DNA of 64,000 bases from the NCBI RefSeq assembly GCF_036227405.1, contig NZ_CP109473.1, forward strand, positions 4,774,001 through 4,838,000, read 5' to 3'. A model generated the notes under the pieces. That model was not told the DNA's origin, did no database searches, and saw only the letters and a list, made by a program, of their open reading frames with translations. Position 1 is the stretch's first letter. Every line of letters begins with the position of its first letter. Of the stretch, positions 18,466 to 27,159 are shown one piece after another. The DNA is from Streptomyces sp. NBC_01460 (lineage in GTDB: Bacteria > Actinomycetota > Actinomycetes > Streptomycetales > Streptomycetaceae). A program made the position numbers and the translations under genes.

Positions 18466-19464
18466 ATGAGATCGCTGCTGACCGTCTCCGCCGCCGCTGC
18501 CCTCCTGTTCCTGACGGGGGCGGTGCCCGCCGTCGCGGACGACGGGGACGGGGCGGACAGGACCTTCACGATCGAGGACCCCCGGATCACCGAGTCCAGC
18601 GGGCTCGCCGCCAGCCGCATCCACCCGGGCGTCTACTGGACGCACAACGACAGCGAGGACGGCCCGTACGTCTACGCCGTCGACTCCCGCACGGGGAAGA
18701 CCGTGGCGACGATCACCATGAAGGGGGTGGGGGAGCCCCGGGACGTGGAGGCGATCTCCCTCGGCCCCGACGGGAACCTGTACGTCGGTGACATCGGCGA
18801 CAACCTCGACGGCTCCTGGGACCACGTCTGGATCTACCGCTTCCCCGAACCGAAGCGCCTCGCGGACGCCACGGTGCGGGCGACGCAGTTCGACGTGACG
18901 TACGCGGACGGGGCGCGCAACGCCGAGGCGATGATGGTCCATCCGAAGTCCGGGCGGGTCTACATCGCCTCGAAGAACGAGGACGGCGGCGGTCTCTACG
19001 AGGGCCCCCAGAAGCTCACGACCGGCGGGAACAACGTGTTCCGGCGGGTCGGTGAGGTGCCGTGGGTGACGGACGGGGCGTTCTCGCCGGACGGCAGGAA
19101 CGTGGTCTTCCGCTCGTACTTCAGCGCCCGGGGCTACGCCTTCGAAGGCGGCAGGCTCGGTGCCGACCACGCGGTGAGCGTGCCGCTCCAGGGGCAGTCC
19201 GAGTCGGTGACGTACACGGCGGACGGCTCCGCCATGATGTTCGGCTCCGAGGGGGAGAACAGCGAGGTCGTCCGCGTGGACGTGGAGGGCGGCGGCGACG
19301 GCGAGGGCGGCAGGACACCCTCCCCGAACGGCGGGGGCGGCGGGACGACGCCCGGGGGTGACGGGGACGAGGGCGGTCCCGGCAAGGGCACCGCGACCGG
19401 GGGTGTCGTGGCCGTCGTCGTCATCGTGCTGGCCCTGCTCGCGGCCAAGCGCCGCCGAGGCTAG
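18466..19464 (+). CDS. Secreted, membrane-anchored beta-propeller-like protein
   Basis: A 332-residue protein with a signal peptide (MRSLLTVSAAAALLFLTGAVPAVAD, cleavage after AVA). A repetitive beta-rich domain follows: TIEDPRITESSGLAASR, VYWTHNDSEDG, DVEAISLGPDGNLYVGDIGDN, GAFSPDGRNVVFRSY. The tail is a Gly-rich linker and a final transmembrane helix (GVVAVVVIVLALLAA) with KRRRG, so it is surface-anchored. The propeller suggests ligand or substrate binding; no enzymatic residues are evident. Confidence 0.82.
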   Translation: MRSLLTVSAAAALLFLTGAVPAVADDGDGADRTFTIEDPRITESSGLAASRIHPGVYWTHNDSEDGPYVYAVDSRTGKTVATITMKGVGEPRDVEAISLGPDGNLYVGDIGDNLDGSWDHVWIYRFPEPKRLADATVRATQFDVTYADGARNAEAMMVHPKSGRVYIASKNEDGGGLYEGPQKLTTGGNNVFRRVGEVPWVTDGAFSPDGRNVVFRSYFSARGYAFEGGRLGADHAVSVPLQGQSESVTYTADGSAMMFGSEGENSEVVRVDVEGGGDGEGGRTPSPNGGGGGTTPGGDGDEGGPGKGTATGGVVAVVVIVLALLAAKRRRG

Positions 19465-19527
19465 GACGGTGCCCGCAGTGGCACAGTGGAAGTCCGACCC
19501 ATCTGCCTCCCGGAGACCGATCCCCTC

Positions 19528-20196
19528 ATGCGGCTGCTGCTCATACGCCACGGTCAGACCCCTTCCAACGTCAAGCGCGTCCTGGACACCGCCGAGCCCG
19601 GCGCGGCCCTGACCCCCCTGGGGCAGGAGCAGGCAGCCGCTCTCCCGGACGCCCTCGCGGGGGAGAGGATCGAGGCCCTCTACGCCTCGACGCTGCTCCG
19701 CACCCAGCTCACCGTGGCGCCCCTGGCGGCACGGACGGGGCTGGAGGTCCGGGTCCGAGACGGCATCAGGGAGCTGTCCGCCGGCGACCTCGAGAAGTGC
19801 GGGGACGACCAGGCCATCGAGACGTACATGACCACGGTCTTCGCCTGGGCGGCGGGGGACACCGCGCTCCGCATGCCGGGCGGGGAGAACGGCGTGGAGG
19901 CCTTGCGCCGCTTCGACGCCGTCGTCGAGGAGGCCGCGGGCACCGGGGCCGGGACCGTGGCGATGGTCAGCCACGGCGCCGCCATCCGCATGTGGTCGGC
20001 GGCCCGCGCCGAGAACGTCGACATCCCCTACGCGTCCGCTCGCGAGCTGCGGAACACCGGCGTCGTCATCCTCTCCGGCTCTCCGGACGAGGGCTGGAGC
20101 GTCCTCCACTGGGAGGGACGTGCGGTCGGCGCCGAGGACAGCGGGACCGGGTCGAGCGGACCCGCGGGGGAGGCGGTCGAGGGCGTCGAGGGCTAG
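19528..20196 (+). CDS. Histidine phosphatase family protein
   Basis: A 222-residue phosphoglycerate-mutase-like phosphatase. The catalytic RHG motif is at residues 7-9 (LLLIRHGQTPSN). The second Arg is in STLLRTQLT, the acid in IRELSAGDLE, and the second His in AMVSHGAAIRMW. It probably hydrolyses a small phosphorylated metabolite. The C-terminal 25 residues are low-complexity. The start at 19528 matches MRLLLIRHG; 19486 would add an unlikely extension. Confidence 0.88.
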   Translation: MRLLLIRHGQTPSNVKRVLDTAEPGAALTPLGQEQAAALPDALAGERIEALYASTLLRTQLTVAPLAARTGLEVRVRDGIRELSAGDLEKCGDDQAIETYMTTVFAWAAGDTALRMPGGENGVEALRRFDAVVEEAAGTGAGTVAMVSHGAAIRMWSAARAENVDIPYASARELRNTGVVILSGSPDEGWSVLHWEGRAVGAEDSGTGSSGPAGEAVEGVEG

Positions 20197-20229
20197 GGCC
20201 CCTCGCCCGGACCGTGCGGGGCGCCATGG

Positions 20230-20307
20230 GGGCTCTGCGTGGCACTGCATGGCGTCATGTGGCACCGCGGAGCTCCATGTGGCGCCACAAGGTGCCACGA
20301 GGTGCCA
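20230..20307. repeat. 10-bp-phased array of TGGCGCCA-like sites (upstream cluster)
   Basis: Eight 8-bp motifs begin at exactly 10-base intervals: 20230 GGGCTCTG, 20240 TGGCACTG, 20250 TGGCGTCA, 20260 TGGCACCG, 20270 GAGCTCCA, 20280 TGGCGCCA, 20290 AGGTGCCA and 20300 AGGTGCCA. Another lies at 20219 (GGGCGCCA), and two further ones at 20339 and 20350. The 10-base phasing puts all sites on one helix face, as expected for cooperative binding of a ribbon-helix-helix regulator such as the one encoded just downstream. Confidence 0.8.
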
Positions 20308-20430
20308 TTGGGGGTGTCTGGAACCTCGTGTTTCCGCGTGGCACCGCCTTGGCGCGCCGCGTAGTCGGCTCGTTTTCGCAGGTCAGGGCCGTTGAGTGCA
20401 GGTCGGTCCCCAGGTGGTCGTCGCGGGGGC

Positions 20431-20467
20431 TTGCGTGTGGCGCCATTGTGGTGCCATGATGGCGTCA
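20431..20467 (+). promoter_or_regulatory. Promoter-proximal operator cluster of the RHH gene
   Basis: TGGCGCCA (20438), TGGTGCCA (20449) and TGGCGTCA (20460) are spaced exactly 11 bases apart; the last base of the third site is the A of the ATG start codon. No Shine-Dalgarno precedes the ATG, so the mRNA may be leaderless. TTGCGT at 20431 and CATGAT at 20455 could be -35 and -10 elements 18 bases apart, which would place the sites within the promoter. The promoter is inferred. Confidence 0.6.
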
Positions 20468-20997
20468 TGGACCTCACGCCGTATGTCGACACCCTCCGCC
20501 GTGAACTCGCGGTGGCCGCCGAAGCCGGCGGAGAAGAAGCCCGCGAGCTGGCCGAGCGGCTCACCGCTCCACTGGAGTCGGCGACCCGCCTGACGATGCT
20601 CAACGTGCTCTCCGCCGCGATGGACGAGATCACCCGCGAGCTCGCCCCCGGCTCCGTCGACGTCCGGCTGCGCGGGCTCGACCCCGACTTCGTGGTGACG
20701 CGGCCGGCCGGCGCCGAGGCGTACGAGGCGGCCGAGCGTCCGGCCGAGCCGCTCAAGGCGCCGACCCCGGCGCCGGCCGACAGTGACGACGGCGGCACCG
20801 CCCGCGTCAACCTGCGCCTTCCCGCCCACCTCAAGGCGCGCGCCGAGGAGGCCGCGAACAGCGAGGGCCTGTCGGTCAACGCGTGGCTGGTGCGGGCCGT
20901 GTCGGCCGCGGTCGACGGCGGCCACCCGTCGCGTACGGCGGAGAAGACCCGTGCCACCCGCACCGTCGGACAGAGCTTCACCGGCTGGGTGCGCTAG
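20467..20997 (+). CDS. Ribbon-helix-helix regulator with N-terminal helical domain
   Basis: A 176-residue protein. The C-terminal part (residues 113-150) is a HicB/Arc-type RHH: beta strand RVNLRLP, helix AHLKARAEEAA, turn EGLS, helix VNAWLVRAVSAAV. The N-terminal 80 residues form a separate helical/beta domain (MDLTPYVDTLRRELAVAAEA), and residues 80-110 are a Pro/Ala linker. RHH proteins dimerise and insert the strand into the major groove, usually at tandem short repeats. Two phased arrays in front of this gene fit autoregulation. It leads an operon with a DUF4097 protein and an ABC transporter. Confidence 0.85.
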   Translation: MDLTPYVDTLRRELAVAAEAGGEEARELAERLTAPLESATRLTMLNVLSAAMDEITRELAPGSVDVRLRGLDPDFVVTRPAGAEAYEAAERPAEPLKAPTPAPADSDDGGTARVNLRLPAHLKARAEEAANSEGLSVNAWLVRAVSAAVDGGHPSRTAEKTRATRTVGQSFTGWVR

Positions 20998-21083
20998 CCG
21001 GGCCGCGCCCACCCCGCACCACTTCACCCACACCACGTCCCGTAGGCAGGGACGCCGCGAAGACCCAAGAGGACGGGACAGCC

Positions 21084-21929
21084 ATGCCTTCTTTCGACAC
21101 CCCCGCAGCGATCTCGGTCACCGCCCACGTGGAGGCCGGATCCATCCGCCTCATCGCCACCGACCGTCTCGACACGCTCGTCGAGGTACGGCCCCGTGAC
21201 CCGAAGAAGGACCAAGACGTGCGGGCCGCCGAGCAGACCGAAGTGCACTGCGCGAACGGCCTGCTGACCCTCAGGACCCCCAAGCAGCGCTATCTCGTCG
21301 GGCGTACCGGCACCGTCGACGTGGCGGTCGAGCTGCCCGCCGGGTCGAAGGTGGAGATGACCGGGGCCTGGGCCCAGGTGTACGGCGAGGGCCGGCTCGG
21401 CGACGTCCGAGTGAAGACCTCGTCGGGCGACGTCCGCCTCGACACCACCGGGCCGCTGCACCTGACCGCGTCCCACGGCAGCATCACCGTGGAGCACGTC
21501 GCGGGGTCCGCCGAGATCACCACCAGCTCCGGCAGCATGCGCGTCGGCACCATCGAGGGCACGGCCGTCCTGAAGAACTCGCACGGCACCACGATCATCG
21601 GCGAGGCCCTGGGGGACCTGCGCGTCCGTGGCGCCAACGGAGACATCCACATCGAGCGCGCCGAGGCCTCGGTCTCCGCCACCACCGCCCACGGCACCCT
21701 GCGCGTCGGTGACGTCGCCCGCGGAACCGTCCAGCTGGAGACCTCCTACGGGGCCATCGAGATCGGCATCCGTGAGGGCACGGCCGCCTGGATCGACGCC
21801 GGCTCGGGCTCCGGCCAGGTGCACAACGCGCTCACCGCTTCCGAGAGCCCGGAGTCGTCCGAGGACACCGTCGAGGTCAAGGCCCGTACCCGCTTCGGCA
21901 ACATCGAGATCCGCCGCGCCAAGCCCTGA
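21084..21929 (+). CDS. DUF4097 beta-helix-like repeat protein
   Basis: A 281-residue protein starting MPSFDTPAAISVTAHVEAG. It is built of short repeated beta units: VRVKTSSGDVRLDTTG, LHLTASHGSITVEHV, AEITTSSGSMRVGTI, AVLKNSHGTTIIGEA, LRVRGANGDIHIERA and so on, about ten turns of a DUF4097 solenoid. No signal peptide is present. Proteins of this family are often linked to envelope stress or transport operons. Here it sits between the RHH regulator (86-base gap) and the ABC transporter (61-base gap), so it may be a partner or sensor of the transporter. Confidence 0.87.
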   Translation: MPSFDTPAAISVTAHVEAGSIRLIATDRLDTLVEVRPRDPKKDQDVRAAEQTEVHCANGLLTLRTPKQRYLVGRTGTVDVAVELPAGSKVEMTGAWAQVYGEGRLGDVRVKTSSGDVRLDTTGPLHLTASHGSITVEHVAGSAEITTSSGSMRVGTIEGTAVLKNSHGTTIIGEALGDLRVRGANGDIHIERAEASVSATTAHGTLRVGDVARGTVQLETSYGAIEIGIREGTAAWIDAGSGSGQVHNALTASESPESSEDTVEVKARTRFGNIEIRRAKP

Positions 21930-21990
21930 GCACCACCTCTCCGAAGACCAGCGCGCTCCCGCCCACCTCAGCCTTCAAACGGAGGACTCC

Positions 21991-23010
21991 ATGCCTTTTT
22001 CTGTCATGCCCATGCCTAGTCAAGGTGATGTCCAGCCGTCGTCCGTCGCCGTCTCCGCGGTCGGGCTGCGGAAGTCCTACGGTGACAAGACGGTCCTGGA
22101 CGGCGTCGATCTGCGGATTCCCGCGGGGTCGGTCTTCGCGCTGCTGGGGCCGAACGGTGCCGGTAAGACGACGGTCGTGAAGATCCTGTCCACGCTGATC
22201 TCCGGGAGCGGTGGTCAGGCCCAGGTCGGAGGCCACGACGTGGCCGCCTCGCCTGAGGCGGTGCGCAGTGTGATCGGTGTGACGGGTCAGTTCTCGGCGG
22301 TGGACGGGCTGATCACGGGTGAGGAGAACATGCTCCTCATGGCGGACCTGCACCACCTGTCGAAGGCGGAGGGGCGGCGGGTGACCGCGGAGCTCCTGGA
22401 GCGCTTCGATCTGGTGGAGGCGGCGAAGAAGCCGGCCGCGAGCTACTCCGGCGGTATGAAGCGGCGACTGGACATCGCGATGACGCTGGTGGGCGGCCCC
22501 CGGATCATCTTCCTCGACGAGCCCACCACCGGGCTCGACCCCCGGGCCCGTCACACCATGTGGGGCATCATCCGCGAGCTCGTCACCGACGGGGTCACCG
22601 TCTTCCTGACCACGCAGTACCTGGAGGAGGCCGACGAACTCGCCGACCACATCGCCGTCCTCCACGACGGCCGCATCGCCGCCGAAGGCAGTGCCGACCA
22701 GCTCAAGCGGCTCGTCCCCGGCGGACACGTCCGCCTCCGCTTCACCGACCCCGCCGCCTACCGCTCCGCCACCACCACGCTGAACGAGGCCACCGGCGAC
22801 GACGAATCCCTCACCGTACGCATCCCCAGCGACGGCAGCCAGCGCGAACTGCGCTCCATCCTGGACTGGTTGGACAGCGCCGGCATCGAGGCCGACGAGC
22901 TGACCGTCCACACCCCCGACCTCGACGACGTCTTCTTCGCCCTCACCGGCACCACCGACGACCACAACCAGCCGAGCCAGCCGAACCAGCCGAAGGCGGA
23001 TGTCCGATGA
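21991..23010 (+). CDS. ABC transporter ATP-binding protein, daunorubicin-resistance (DrrA) type
   Basis: A 339-residue ATPase. Walker [10 protein letters not shown] at residues 53-61, signature YSGGMKRRLDIA, Walker [13 protein letters not shown] and the DrrA-type tail (AEGSADQLKRLVPGG, then DLDDVFFALTG) are all present. The start at 21991 has GGAGGACTCC upstream. The DrrA subfamily pairs with an ABC-2 permease and exports hydrophobic compounds. The stop overlaps the permease ATG by four bases. Confidence 0.93.
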   Translation: MPFSVMPMPSQGDVQPSSVAVSAVGLRKSYGDKTVLDGVDLRIPAGSVFALLGPNGAGKTTVVKILSTLISGSGGQAQVGGHDVAASPEAVRSVIGVTGQFSAVDGLITGEENMLLMADLHHLSKAEGRRVTAELLERFDLVEAAKKPAASYSGGMKRRLDIAMTLVGGPRIIFLDEPTTGLDPRARHTMWGIIRELVTDGVTVFLTTQYLEEADELADHIAVLHDGRIAAEGSADQLKRLVPGGHVRLRFTDPAAYRSATTTLNEATGDDESLTVRIPSDGSQRELRSILDWLDSAGIEADELTVHTPDLDDVFFALTGTTDDHNQPSQPNQPKADVR

Positions 23011-23798
23011 GCACCCTCTCCCTCGCCGTGCGTGACTCCACCACGATGCTGCGCCGCAACCTCCTGCACGCCCGCCGCTACCCGTCGATGACCCTGAACC
23101 TGCTGCTCACCCCGGTCATGCTCCTGCTGCTCTTCGTCTACATCTTCGGCGACGTCATGAGCGCCGGCATCGGCGGAGGCGGTGCGGACCGCTCCGACTA
23201 CATCGCGTACATCGTCCCGGGCATCCTGCTGATGACCATCGGCAGCGCCGTCGTCGGGGCCGCGGTGTCCGTCTCGATGGACATGACGGAGGGGATCATC
23301 GCCCGCTTCCGGACGATGGCGATCCACCGCGGGTCGGTGCTCATCGGGCACGTCCTCGGCAGCGTCCTGCAGTCCATCGCCGCCGTCGTCCTCGTGGGAG
23401 CCGTCGGCGTGGCCATCGGCTTCCGCTCCGTGGACGCCACCGCTCTGGAGTGGCTGGCAGCCTTCGGGCTCCTCGCCCTCTTCGCCCTCGCCCTGACCTG
23501 GATCGCGGTCGGGATGGGCATGGCCAGTCCGAACGTGGAGGCGGCCGGCAACAGCGCGATGCCGCTGATCCTGCTGCCCCTCATCTCCAGCGCCTTCACC
23601 CCGGTCGACGCCATGCCCGGCTGGTTCCGGCCGATCGCCGAGTACCAGCCCTTCACCCCCGCCATCGAAACCCTCCGCGGCCTCCTCCTGGGCACCGAGA
23701 TCGGCCACAACGGCTGGCTCGCCCTCGCCTGGACCGTCGCCCTGACCGGACTCGGCTACTACTGGTCGACCTCGATGTTCAAGCGCGACCCGAAGTAG
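23007..23798 (+). CDS. ABC-2 type permease (DrrB-like)
   Basis: A 263-residue permease with six hydrophobic helices (residues about 28-46, 66-90, 110-135, 143-165, 172-195 and 235-253). It carries the DrrB-type motif MTEGIIARFRTMAIHRGSVLIGHV. It is coupled to the ATPase by an ATGA overlap and forms the exporter core with it. A strong hairpin follows the stop. Confidence 0.92.
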   Translation: MSTLSLAVRDSTTMLRRNLLHARRYPSMTLNLLLTPVMLLLLFVYIFGDVMSAGIGGGGADRSDYIAYIVPGILLMTIGSAVVGAAVSVSMDMTEGIIARFRTMAIHRGSVLIGHVLGSVLQSIAAVVLVGAVGVAIGFRSVDATALEWLAAFGLLALFALALTWIAVGMGMASPNVEAAGNSAMPLILLPLISSAFTPVDAMPGWFRPIAEYQPFTPAIETLRGLLLGTEIGHNGWLALAWTVALTGLGYYWSTSMFKRDPK

Positions 23799-23821
23799 GA
23801 CGGAAGGCTCGTCCCGATCGA

Positions 23822-23861
23822 GGACGGCGTACCCCGGCACACCCGCCGGCGTACGCCGTCC
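23822..23861. terminator. Bidirectional terminator hairpin
   Basis: GGACGGCGTAC at 23822-23832 pairs perfectly with GTACGCCGTCC at 23851-23861 around an 18-base loop. It lies between the convergent ABC permease (ends 23798) and LysR gene (ends 23884). Confidence 0.75.
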
Positions 23862-23883
23862 CGTCCGTGTGCGAGGACGCCGG

Positions 23884-24813
23884 TCACCGGCCGGTGTGTG
23901 GTCCCGTACCGGCGGCCAGCTCCCGCGCCCCGGCCAGATAGGCGCGGACCAGCGGCCGTTCGTCGTCGCGGCGCGCCGCCACCGCCAGCTGCGACGGGCT
24001 GACCCCGCGGACCGGCAGGCAGACGACGTTGTCCCGGGCGATCAGCGGGGCGTTCCCGGAGGCCAGCAGTGCCACGCCCTCGCCGTTGGCCACGGCCTCG
24101 TGGGCCTCCTCCGCGCTGCCGACCACTCCGCCGATCCGCGGCTCCCGGCCGCCCCGGGCGTCCAGGGCCAGCCAGTAGTCCCGCATCGGTCCGGATTCCG
24201 GAGGCAGGGAGAGGAAGGGTTCGTCCAGGAAGTCCGCGAAGTCGGCCGTCCCCTCCGGGTCATCGGACGCCCGCGCCGCGAGCGGGTGGTCGTCCGGCAG
24301 CGCGATCAGTCTCGGCTCCTGCGCCACCACCACCCAGCGGTAGCGCTCGGCGTCGGGCAAGGGAAGCCAGACGAACGCCACATCGCACGAGCCGTCCGCC
24401 AACCCCGCGCTCCCGTCAGCCCAGTTGACCTGCCGCAGAACCGGGCGGGCCGACGGGAAGCGGGCGGTGAGACGGGCCCGCAGGGCGGGGAGCAGCCCAC
24501 GCCCGGGACTGGTGGACATCCCCACCGTGAGGGTTCCCCGCTCGGAGTCCTTCGCGGCTTCCAGGGCCGCCTCCGCCGCCTCCCAGGCCGCCAGCACCGC
24601 CCGAGCGTGCGGCAGCAGCGCCTCTCCCACGGTGGTCAGCCGGACGGTGCGCCGGTCCCGGTCGAAGAGTTCGGCACCGACCTGCTTCTCCAGCATCCGT
24701 ATCTGCTTGCTCAGCGCGGGCTGGGAGACGAAGAGCCGCTCGGCGGCCCGGGTGAAGCTCAACTCCTCGGCCACGGCTGTGAAGTAGCGGAGATCGCGCC
24801 CGTGGACGTCCAT
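23884..24813 (-). CDS. LysR family transcriptional regulator
   Basis: A 309-residue regulator. The winged HTH is at residues 1-60 (MDVHGRDLRYFTAVAEELSFTRAAERLFVSQPALSKQI). The periplasmic-binding-like effector domain covers about 90-295. It is divergent from an SDR gene 106 bases away, with an ATAACCCATGGCTAT box at its start. This is a common actinobacterial pair in which LysR controls the short-chain dehydrogenase. Confidence 0.9.
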   Translation of the reverse strand: MDVHGRDLRYFTAVAEELSFTRAAERLFVSQPALSKQIRMLEKQVGAELFDRDRRTVRLTTVGEALLPHARAVLAAWEAAEAALEAAKDSERGTLTVGMSTSPGRGLLPALRARLTARFPSARPVLRQVNWADGSAGLADGSCDVAFVWLPLPDAERYRWVVVAQEPRLIALPDDHPLAARASDDPEGTADFADFLDEPFLSLPPESGPMRDYWLALDARGGREPRIGGVVGSAEEAHEAVANGEGVALLASGNAPLIARDNVVCLPVRGVSPSQLAVAARRDDERPLVRAYLAGARELAAGTGPHTGR

Positions 24814-24826
24814 AACCCATGGCTAT
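24812..24826. promoter_or_regulatory. LysR-type box between regulator and SDR gene
   Basis: ATAACCCATGGCTAT is an imperfect dyad around CCATGG with the T-N11-A spacing of LysR sites. It overlaps the LysR start codon, suggesting autorepression, and lies 94 bases upstream of the SDR gene. Confidence 0.55.
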
Positions 24827-24919
24827 CACAGGAGGTCTTGGACGCGCCCCGGCTTCCGGGCGAAGGATGGGTCGTGCCGGCGGGGGGTTCCCGGGCGGCG
24901 GACGGCGAGGGAGACCATC

Positions 24920-25768
24920 ATGAGCGTGAACGACGGCAAGGTGTGGCTGATCACCGGAGCGAACAGCGGCTTCGGGCGTGCCCTCGCGGAGGCGGCGATC
25001 GCCGCCGGTGACACCGTGGTCGCGGCGGTCCGGCGGACCTCGGCCCTCGACGATCTGGTCGCCGCCCACCCCGGCCAGGTCGAGGCGGTCGCCCTGGACA
25101 TCACCGACGGCGAGCGGATCGACGAGGTCGCCGCCGATGTCCTGGCCCGCTACGGCAGGGTGGACGTCCTGGTGAACAACGCCGGGCGCACCCAGGTCGG
25201 TGCGTTCGAGGAGACCACCGAGCAGGAGCTGCGGGCCCTCTTCGACCTGCACGTCTTCGGGCCCGCCCGGCTGACCAGGGCGCTCCTTCCGAGCATGCGG
25301 GAGAGGCGCAGCGGGTCGGTCGTCATGATGAGCAGCATGGGCGGCCAGCTCTCGTTCGCCGGCTTCTCCGCGTACAGCGCCACCAAGGCTGCGCTGGAAC
25401 AGCTCTCCGAGGGGCTGACCGACGAGGTCCGGCCCTACGGGATCAAGGTGCTGATCGTGGAGCCGGGGAGCTTCAGGACCAATCTCTTCGGCCAGGGCGC
25501 GGCGTACTTCAGCGAGGAGAACCCCGCGTACGCCGACACGGCGGGCCGGACCCGGCAGGTGGTGGGGGCCGGCGGCGGTGACGCCCCGGGCGACCCCGCG
25601 AAGGCGGCGGCTGCGATCCGCCAGGCCCTGGAGGCGGAGCGCACGCCCCTGCGACTGCCCCTCGGCGGGGACGCAGTCGACGCCCTCGTCGGGCACCTGG
25701 ACTCGGTCCGGGCGGAACTCACGGAGTGGGAGAAGGTCTCCCGGGGCACGGACTTCGACAGCGAGTGA
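24920..25768 (+). CDS. Short-chain dehydrogenase/reductase
   Basis: A 282-residue classical SDR. The cofactor loop is TGANSGFGRALAEAA (residues 12-26), NNAG is at about 90, the catalytic Ser lies in MMSSMGG, and YxxxK is YSATK near 153-157. The basic residues after the second beta strand (VRRTS) favour NADP(H). The C-terminal extension resembles the oxidoreductases usually paired with LysR in actinobacteria. The substrate is unknown. Confidence 0.9.
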   Translation: MSVNDGKVWLITGANSGFGRALAEAAIAAGDTVVAAVRRTSALDDLVAAHPGQVEAVALDITDGERIDEVAADVLARYGRVDVLVNNAGRTQVGAFEETTEQELRALFDLHVFGPARLTRALLPSMRERRSGSVVMMSSMGGQLSFAGFSAYSATKAALEQLSEGLTDEVRPYGIKVLIVEPGSFRTNLFGQGAAYFSEENPAYADTAGRTRQVVGAGGGDAPGDPAKAAAAIRQALEAERTPLRLPLGGDAVDALVGHLDSVRAELTEWEKVSRGTDFDSE

Positions 25769-25839
25769 CCCCGACAGCGAGCGACTCCGACGGCCGGGGT
25801 GTGTGGGCGCGCCGCACCCGCACGCCCCGCCCGATCGGC

Positions 25840-26250
25840 TCAGATCTCGTCGGTGACCGGCCGCAGTTCGTAGTGGAGCGTGTGGTCGCGCTTCAGCCGG
25901 TGGGCGAGCGGGACCGCCACGCCCTGGAGGGCCGGGTACTTCCTGGACATCGTCCGGGAGGCGTGGGTGTCCTCCTTCGATCCCTCCTGCAGGAGCCGCG
26001 CCCAGGCCTTCACGGGCGGTCCCGTCGGCGCACCCCGGACGGTGCACGGGGCGATCTCCACCACCGGGTGGTTCCGCATCCGGTCGACCTTCCAGGCCGA
26101 GGAGAACGTGCGGATGTAGGCGTGGTCGCCCTCCACGGCGATGCTGACCGGCGTACGGGCAGCTGATCCGTCCGGCCTGCGGCTGCTGAGCAGGACGGTG
26201 TACTGCTTCACGAAAGGCTCTAGCTCACGGATCGTCTCCATGTATTCCAT
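25840..26250 (-). CDS. PPOX-class F420-dependent oxidoreductase-like protein
   Basis: A 136-residue split-beta-barrel protein: TVLLSSRRPDGSAARTPVSIAVEGDHAYIRTF near residues 18-50, WKVDRMRNHPVVEIAPC near 53-69, then VKAWARLL. It belongs to the FMN/F420-binding PPOX superfamily (FDOR-B type in Streptomyces), which reduces quinones, biliverdin or xenobiotics. It follows the TetR gene in the same direction after 35 bases and may share its transcript. Confidence 0.82.
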   Translation of the reverse strand: MEYMETIRELEPFVKQYTVLLSSRRPDGSAARTPVSIAVEGDHAYIRTFSSAWKVDRMRNHPVVEIAPCTVRGAPTGPPVKAWARLLQEGSKEDTHASRTMSRKYPALQGVAVPLAHRLKRDHTLHYELRPVTDEI

Positions 26251-26285
26251 GGTGCATGAAAACGGGATGATCCGGGCCTTTCGTT

Positions 26286-27059
26286 CTACACTCCCGCACG
26301 CTTCCGGACCAGGGCCTCCAGGCCGTCGACGATGCGGCCGAGGCCGAACGCGAAGTGGTCGAAGTCGCTCCCGAACGCGTCCTCCGACAGGGCGGCCATG
26401 CGCGGATAGCCACCGCTCAGCATGGCCCGCTCCAGGTAGGGGCGCTGGCCCTCCCAGAAGGCGGCGTCGCTGAGGCCCGTCTCCCTGGCGGCCTCCGCGG
26501 CGTGGGTCTCGGTGCGGGCGAGGCCCTCCACGAAGCTGTTCACCGTGATGATCACGCCGATCAGTTCCGGGTCGGTGAGGCCCATCCCCCGGAGCCCGGT
26601 CAGGGCCAGTTCGAGGCCGCGCAGGGCGCTCGGCCCGAGGACCGTGCGAGCCTGGTTGATCTTGAGGAGCCAGGGGTGGGCCCGGAGGGTGGCCCGGTAG
26701 GTGTGGGCCATGACGTCGACCGCCACCCGCCAGTCCCCGGGCACCTCCGAGGCGTCCACTGTGAGCGGCTCGCCCTGGACGCGGTCCAGCATCAGGTCGA
26801 GCAGCTCCGCCTTGCCGGGGACGTACCGGTAGAGCGTCATCGTGCCGGTGCCGAGCTCCGTGGACAGCCGGCGCATCGAGAGGGCGTCGAGGCCCTCCGC
26901 GTCGGCGACGCCGACGGCCGTGGTGATGATCCGGTCGAGCGTGAGGCCCGGCTTGGGGCCGCGGCTGGGGCGCTCGCCGGTGCCCCAGAGGAGCTCCAGA
27001 CTGCGGGCGATGTCGCCACTCCCGGTGGTGGTGCCGTCTGCCGGTCCGCTCTTCGTCAT
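26286..27059 (-). CDS. TetR/AcrR regulator with TetR_C_1 domain
   Basis: A 257-residue repressor. The HTH lies at about residues 38-90 (LTLDRIITTAVGVADAEGLDAL, then RRLSTELGTGTMTLYRYVPGKAELL). The C-terminal domain is of the tetracycline-repressor type (VMAHTYRATLRAHPWLLKI, then FVEGLARTETHAAEAA). It is divergent from a drug-type ABC exporter with a nested palindrome between them. An upstream ATG at 27083 is possible; 27059 is preferred because it does not overlap the operator. Confidence 0.9.
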   Translation of the reverse strand: MTKSGPADGTTTGSGDIARSLELLWGTGERPSRGPKPGLTLDRIITTAVGVADAEGLDALSMRRLSTELGTGTMTLYRYVPGKAELLDLMLDRVQGEPLTVDASEVPGDWRVAVDVMAHTYRATLRAHPWLLKINQARTVLGPSALRGLELALTGLRGMGLTDPELIGVIITVNSFVEGLARTETHAAEAARETGLSDAAFWEGQRPYLERAMLSGGYPRMAALSEDAFGSDFDHFAFGLGRIVDGLEALVRKRAGV

Positions 27060-27085
27060 GGCCTCAGGGTAAGCCTCCGCCATGA

Positions 27086-27129
27086 AACTGGGTACGGTGT
27101 ACTCGTATTCGGGTACGGTGTACCCAGTT
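27086..27129. promoter_or_regulatory. Nested operator between TetR and the ABC exporter
   Basis: Outer arms AACTGGGTAC (27086-27095) and GTACCCAGTT (27120-27129) are exact inverse complements. GGGTACGGTGTAC occurs twice, at 27090 and 27111, 21 bases apart. The second copy is part of the palindrome GGGTAC-GGT-GTACCC (27111-27125). Two tandem TetR dimer sites on the same helix face are likely. Confidence 0.7.
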
Positions 27130-27159
27130 GCTGGGTGACCTGGAAGGGGAGTGGGTGCC

